The notes under the pieces are model-generated. The model was not told the DNA's origin. It saw nothing but the letters and a program-made list of their open reading frames with translations, and searched no databases. Made by a program: the position numbers and the translations under genes. Of a DNA stretch of 64,000 nt, positions 62,869 to 64,000 are shown piece after piece. Positions within the stretch are counted from its first letter, which is position 1; each line of letters begins with the position of its first letter. The stretch comes from Desulfovibrio litoralis DSM 11393 (GTDB taxonomy: Bacteria; Desulfobacterota; Desulfovibrionia; Desulfovibrionales; Desulfovibrionaceae), in the NCBI RefSeq assembly GCF_900143255.1, contig NZ_FRDI01000005.1, positions 51,715 through 115,714 of the forward strand, in the 5' to 3' direction.

Positions 62869-63129
62869 ATGAAAACTCCATTGCCTCCGATAGTAGTATA
62901 TTTAATGCCTCTAGTCTTGATAGCTATCGGACTATTTACCGTATGGTGTAGTATCAAAGAATATGATTTTTTTATGAATGACAGAAGAGCTAAGTTTATG
63001 ATCAAAATACTTGGACGTAAAGGTACTCGTATTTTTTATATTATATTTGGCAGTGTGTTTTTGCTTGTTGGAGTTTTTCTTCAGCTGGCTGTTCTTTATT
63101 CCTTGGCTACAGGCAAGCCAATTGGATAG
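62869..63129 (+). CDS. small membrane protein, Imm17-like
   Basis: The 86-residue protein has two membrane segments (about 8-26 and 54-77) separated by a polar loop with NDRRAKFMIKILGRKGTRIFYIIFG. The loop and second segment resemble the Imm17 immunity family, but similar small proteins also occur alone. No toxin gene is nearby. AAAGGA lies 6 bases before the ATG. A terminator follows directly. The immunity role is not supported here. Confidence 0.65.
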   Translation: MKTPLPPIVVYLMPLVLIAIGLFTVWCSIKEYDFFMNDRRAKFMIKILGRKGTRIFYIIFGSVFLLVGVFLQLAVLYSLATGKPIG

Positions 63130-63163
63130 ATCATTCATTCATTGTCTTTTAATAGTAAACCAC

Positions 63164-63209
63164 AAAAAGGTTCTTAGTTTGATAAGCAATATCTGCTAAG
63201 AACCTTTTT
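63164..63209 (+). terminator. terminator after the small membrane gene
   Basis: AAAAAGGTTCTTAG (63164-63177) pairs perfectly with CTAAGAACCTTTTT (63196-63209), a 14-bp stem, with a T-rich continuation. It separates asd and its neighbour from the MerR-like gene. Confidence 0.88.
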
Positions 63210-63306
63210 ATTTTTTTATAAATAAAAGAAGATTGACCCAAAGTCTTTTTTATCTTATCGATAACTAGATAGTGCATTACAGTTTATAATCATAAGGATA
63301 TTTTGC

Positions 63307-64000
63307 ATGAGCGAAAAAACTCACAATAAAAATGATTCCCCGCCCTCTCTTACTCATAAAGGTTTAGCCGAATTTTTAGGAGTTTCAGAAACTACAGTTA
63401 AAAGTTATCGTCGCAAATTTCCTGATTGTATTCCTGTGGCAAATATGGGGAAGCCAATTCGCTTTACCCCGGAAGCCGTTAAAGTTTGTTTAAAAATTAG
63501 AGACTTTTTTGAACAAGGTATGTCTATTATTGAAGTTAGAGAGCGTTTGAGCCAAGAGTTTTCATGGATAAGTGCAAAAGCTGAAAAAACTCAAACTAAT
63601 CAGAATGCTATAGACAAAGAACAAACTCCACAAGATGTCAAAAACATCCTAGGTAGCTTATCAAAGGCAATGATTACCATAACTCAACAACAAAACACGA
63701 TCTTAAAAAAAGTACAACGCTTGGAAGAAAAAGTACAAATAGAAACAAGTAGTACACCGGAAAATACTCAGCAACATTTTGACTCAACAAGAGAAAATCA
63801 TGGTAACATTACAGAACGTCTTGAAAAATATGAAGAAAAATTAAACTCCCTGTCTCGTTCTTTTGATAATATTTCAACACAATTAAGCGGTTTGGTGCAA
63901 GACATGATTGCCCCTATTTTAGGGCAAAAAATAGAACAAAGTCTTGAATATGCTTTAAATAAAAAGTTTAACAACTTGTCTGGTTCTGATGATAACAATC
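63307..64000 (+). CDS. MerR-like HTH protein with coiled coil (3' end outside window)
   Basis: The frame is open to the window edge (231 residues so far). Residues 15-75 form a MerR-type winged helix with LAEFLGVSETTVKSYRRKFP and IRFTPEAVKVCLKIRDFFEQGMS, and residues 110-225 form a long coiled coil (ILKKVQRLEEKVQIE, then NITERLEKYEEKLNSL). This fits a DNA-binding regulator or a chromosome- or plasmid-organising protein. AAGGAT lies 7 bases before the ATG. What follows is not visible. Confidence 0.7.
   Translation, partial: MSEKTHNKNDSPPSLTHKGLAEFLGVSETTVKSYRRKFPDCIPVANMGKPIRFTPEAVKVCLKIRDFFEQGMSIIEVRERLSQEFSWISAKAEKTQTNQNAIDKEQTPQDVKNILGSLSKAMITITQQQNTILKKVQRLEEKVQIETSSTPENTQQHFDSTRENHGNITERLEKYEEKLNSLSRSFDNISTQLSGLVQDMIAPILGQKIEQSLEYALNKKFNNLSGSDDNN

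Noticed and set aside
62869-63129. toxin-immunity pair
   Set aside because: The small Imm17-like protein has no toxin gene beside it.

Overview
The window is AT-rich, densely coding bacterial chromosome. No gene carries a species name, but the content points to a Gram-negative deltaproteobacterium of the Desulfovibrio/Lawsonia type. It has lipid A/LPS-side genes (msbA, a DUF374 acyltransferase, an lpxL-like acyltransferase), many lipoproteins, a PxxKW cysteine-rich protein, a YedF-type selenium-metabolism protein, an amphi-Trp protein, and RNase J, RqcH and RicT homologues. This assignment is an inference from gene content. I saw no rRNA, tRNA, CRISPR array, prophage, transposase or integrase.

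Layout. 1-3 kb: the tail of an unknown gene, then rqcH and dksA on the minus strand and a divergent PxxKW gene. 3-9 kb: an M20 hydrolase, a membrane acyltransferase coupled to an ankyrin-type lipoprotein, a five-S1-domain protein and rpsT with a TTG start. 9-19 kb: a histidinol-dehydrogenase-like unknown, an EF-G paralogue, a GNAT/YoaP protein, a 637-aa unknown, gcvT, rsmE, rarA and a PlsC-like acyltransferase. 19-24 kb: minus-strand Sel1 protein and the msbA-DUF374-lpxL operon, then yedF. 24-32 kb: typA, an HDOD-like protein, a small unknown, tilS, surE, fba and gap. 32-43 kb: mostly minus-strand envelope and regulatory genes (LpoA/LppC-like lipoprotein, L,D-transpeptidase, pyrE, histidine kinase, RNase J). 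43-48 kb: a five-gene metabolic cluster (HpcH/HpaI aldolase, NAD epimerase, Trm112-like protein, LctP-type permease, diaminopimelate dehydrogenase). 48-64 kb: a phosphofructokinase, ricT, a sodium:solute symporter, ftsK, a LolB-like lipoprotein, pepA, two exported unknowns, an amphi-Trp protein, pgk, asd, a small membrane protein and the start of a MerR-like regulator.

Working together. fba, gap, pgk and a PFK-family gene supply much of glycolysis but are scattered rather than in one operon. asd and the Ddh homologue both touch the lysine/diaminopimelate branch. Envelope maintenance is a strong theme (MsbA and acyltransferases, L,D-transpeptidase, LpoA-like and LolB-like lipoproteins, FtsK).

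The most unusual signal is non-coding: a family of roughly 190-bp structured interspersed elements (2452-2640, 32264-32428, 47870-48060, and a truncated copy at 42801-42907). Their ends are imperfect inverted repeats and their arm hairpins are partly maintained despite sequence change. Two copies in opposite orientation bracket the 43-48 kb metabolic cluster, and shorter hairpins at 19059-19106 and 58825-58846 carry the same end sequence. They look like non-autonomous MITE-like or Correia-like elements, some of them placed where terminators would act.
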